The notes under the pieces were generated by a model. The model was given only the letters and a program-made list of their open reading frames with translations. It was not told where the DNA came from and searched no databases. Positions 62,705 to 64,000 of a stretch of DNA of 64,000 nucleotides are shown in pieces (position 1 is the stretch's first letter; the number at the start of each line of letters is the position of its first letter). Source of the DNA: Blautia wexlerae (lineage in GTDB: Bacteria; Bacillota; Clostridia; Lachnospirales; Lachnospiraceae); NCBI RefSeq assembly GCF_013300825.1, contig NZ_JAAIMY010000001.1:1-64000 (forward strand), written 5' to 3'. A program made the position numbers and the translations under genes.

Positions 62705-63814
62705 ATGAAAAGAGCGGCGGCAGCAGCGATAAGTTTAATAACAGGGCTGGCAATGCTGACAGGGTGCAGCAAAGCAGAAGTGGAAGAAACAATTCAGCCG
62801 TTGGTGGCAGACGCTATCGAAGAATCCGATTCAGAGGCAGAAGCAGTGAAGGAAGAGGATGAGAGTCCGTTGATCCCGGAGATTGATACAGATGTAAAAA
62901 TCCATGCAGGTTCAAGGATCGCAGTGGTAAGCAAATGTGTCAAAGGTGAATATTGGAAGATGGTTAAGAAAGGCATGGAGGATGCGGTAAAGGAAATTAA
63001 TAATGCATATGGTTATAAAAAAGATGACCAGATTACCATGACTTTTGAAGGCCCTGATAATGAAGAGGACGTAGAAACTCAGATTAATACAATAGATGCT
63101 GTTATTGCAGAGAATCCGGATGTTCTTTGTATTTCGGCAAGTGATATGGACTCCTGTGAGGCACAGCTTGAAGCTGCAAAGGAGAATGGAATTCCGGTTA
63201 TAGCATTTGATTCTAATGTGGCCGAGAAGAAACTGGTGAGGGCATATCGGGGAACTGATAATGTACAGGTAGGAAAGATGGCTGCTTATCAGCTTGGCAG
63301 TGCACTTGGAAAGATGGGAAAGGTTGCGGTTTTTTCCGCACAGCAGAAGACAAAGAGTGTTCAGGACCGTGTAGAAGGATTTATGAATAATATCGGGAAG
63401 TACGGAGACATTGAAGTTGTGGAAACTATTTATTCTGATCAGGTAGATGATATGGAGGCTTCCATGAAGGAAGTTCTGGAAAAATATCCTACACTGGATG
63501 GTGTATTCTGCACCAATGCAGATATTACAGAGATGTATCTTGAACTGGACAAGGGAGATGTGAAGGATGCACCGGCACTGGTGGGTGTGGATGCTACAAC
63601 GAAACAGCAGGAAGCTATCCGAAACGGGGAAGAGATTGGATGTGTTTCCCAGCAGTCTTATGCGATGGGATATCAGACAATCTGGGCAGCAGTGGAAACT
63701 ACGGCTCCAAAAAAATCTGTGACAATTGAGAAAGAACTGCTTTTGAATCCGGCATGGATTGATGCAGAGAATCTTGATGATCCGGACAGCAGTGCATATC
63801 TTTATGCAGAATAG
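62705..63814 (+). CDS. Sugar-binding lipoprotein, RbsB/MglB-like, orphan
   Basis: This 369-residue lipoprotein has a signal peptide ending in LAMLTGC (lipid-bearing C21), a 45-residue acidic linker rich in Glu and Ser, then a type 1 periplasmic sugar-binding domain (RIAVVSKCVKGEYWKMVKKGMEDAVKE near 76-102, PVIAFDSNV near 164, and DGVFCTNADITEMYLE near 264). Binding residues are like the ribose/galactose group. No permease or ATPase gene lies beside it inside the window. It may serve a transporter encoded elsewhere or a chemosensory or two-component sensor; genes beyond 64000 could also be relevant. Confidence 0.88.
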   Translation: MKRAAAAAISLITGLAMLTGCSKAEVEETIQPLVADAIEESDSEAEAVKEEDESPLIPEIDTDVKIHAGSRIAVVSKCVKGEYWKMVKKGMEDAVKEINNAYGYKKDDQITMTFEGPDNEEDVETQINTIDAVIAENPDVLCISASDMDSCEAQLEAAKENGIPVIAFDSNVAEKKLVRAYRGTDNVQVGKMAAYQLGSALGKMGKVAVFSAQQKTKSVQDRVEGFMNNIGKYGDIEVVETIYSDQVDDMEASMKEVLEKYPTLDGVFCTNADITEMYLELDKGDVKDAPALVGVDATTKQQEAIRNGEEIGCVSQQSYAMGYQTIWAAVETTAPKKSVTIEKELLLNPAWIDAENLDDPDSSAYLYAE

Positions 63815-63860
63815 TAATACGGAATTTGTTATATATAAGGCAGAATTATATACGAAAGAG

Positions 63861-63903
63861 AAAGCATGAAAACAGTGAAGAGTTGTTTTCGTGCTTTTTT
63901 TGT
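63861..63903 (+). terminator. Terminator after the lipoprotein gene
   Basis: AAAGCATGAAAACA (63861-63874) pairs with TGTTTTCGTGCTTT (63884-63897) with one wobble, followed by a T-run. Beyond it, to 64000, the sequence is AT-rich, with TATAAT at 63974-63979 that may belong to the next gene. Confidence 0.85.
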
Positions 63904-64000
63904 ACTTCTTCCGTTTTAAAAAATATAAATAGATCAGAAGCTTTGACTGTATAAAAAGATTTATATTGATGATATAATCACATACACGACATAAAAATAA

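Noticed and set aside
1-64000. CRISPR array, prophage or complete insertion sequence
   Set aside because: No regularly spaced direct repeats, no phage structural genes, and only the TnpB tail at the left edge points to a mobile element.

Overview
The window is a 64 kb chromosomal piece of a low-to-moderate GC Firmicute. The best guess is an anaerobic gut Lachnospiraceae, probably close to Blautia. This rests on gene content and style (YtfQ-type sugar uptake, YesM/YesN-type two-component pair, GH120 and permuted GH3 glycosidases, type Ic aspartate aminotransferase, strong AGGAGG ribosome binding sites), not on a marker gene. No rRNA, tRNA or CRISPR array was seen.

Layout. 1-830: tail of a TnpB element with its right end (possible omega RNA), then a decayed gene scar. 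832-2190: MATE exporter. 2296-4326 (minus): intracellular GH120 beta-xylosidase. 4586-14795: a GntR/UTRA regulator and a nine-gene co-directional cluster that looks like catabolism of Amadori products (fructoselysine-type): amidohydrolase, YfcC carrier, FrlB-like deglycase, FrlD-like kinase, second SIS protein, FrlC-like epimerase and a polar amino-acid-type ABC transporter. 14871-21039: complete nickel urease operon ureA-B-C, UreI/AmiS channel, ureE-F-G-D, behind a promoter and an attenuator-like leader. 21099-21908 (minus): ArsC/Spx-like and C_GCAxxG_C_C proteins. 22224-28252: pstS-C-A-B-phoU-phoR phosphate uptake and sensing; PstS appears circularly permuted. 28439-34222: permuted GH3 glycosidase, TetR regulator, HdeD-like membrane protein, radical SAM protein. 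34338-34552: long fold-back repeat. 34732-43029: AraC-type response regulator and sensor kinase followed by a YtfQ-R-T-YjfF-like furanose sugar ABC transporter. 43314-47390: methyltransferase, YitT protein, Cys-rich small protein, cell-wall repeat/phosphodiester glycosidase protein and an unlisted 48-residue membrane peptide. 47885-53842: aminotransferase, L,D-transpeptidase-like protein, Ddl, MurF and a membrane protein. 53928-57907: small hypothetical protein and a MalE/F/G-like sugar ABC importer. 58167-60425: aconitase-family hydratase. 60620-61668: ORF-free transcription unit, probably a large structured RNA. 61771-63814: RluA-type pseudouridine synthase and an orphan sugar-binding lipoprotein.

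How it fits together. The genes describe a gut saccharolytic anaerobe that takes up plant sugars and Amadori compounds, releases ammonia from urea, and scavenges phosphate. Several operons have strong hairpins between the solute-binding protein and permease genes, which probably set subunit ratios. Intergenic spaces carry at least three families of short palindromic repeats. The most unusual items are the roughly 1 kb noncoding transcription unit near 61 kb, the urease leader with mutually exclusive hairpins, the permuted PstS, and the 215 bp fold-back element.
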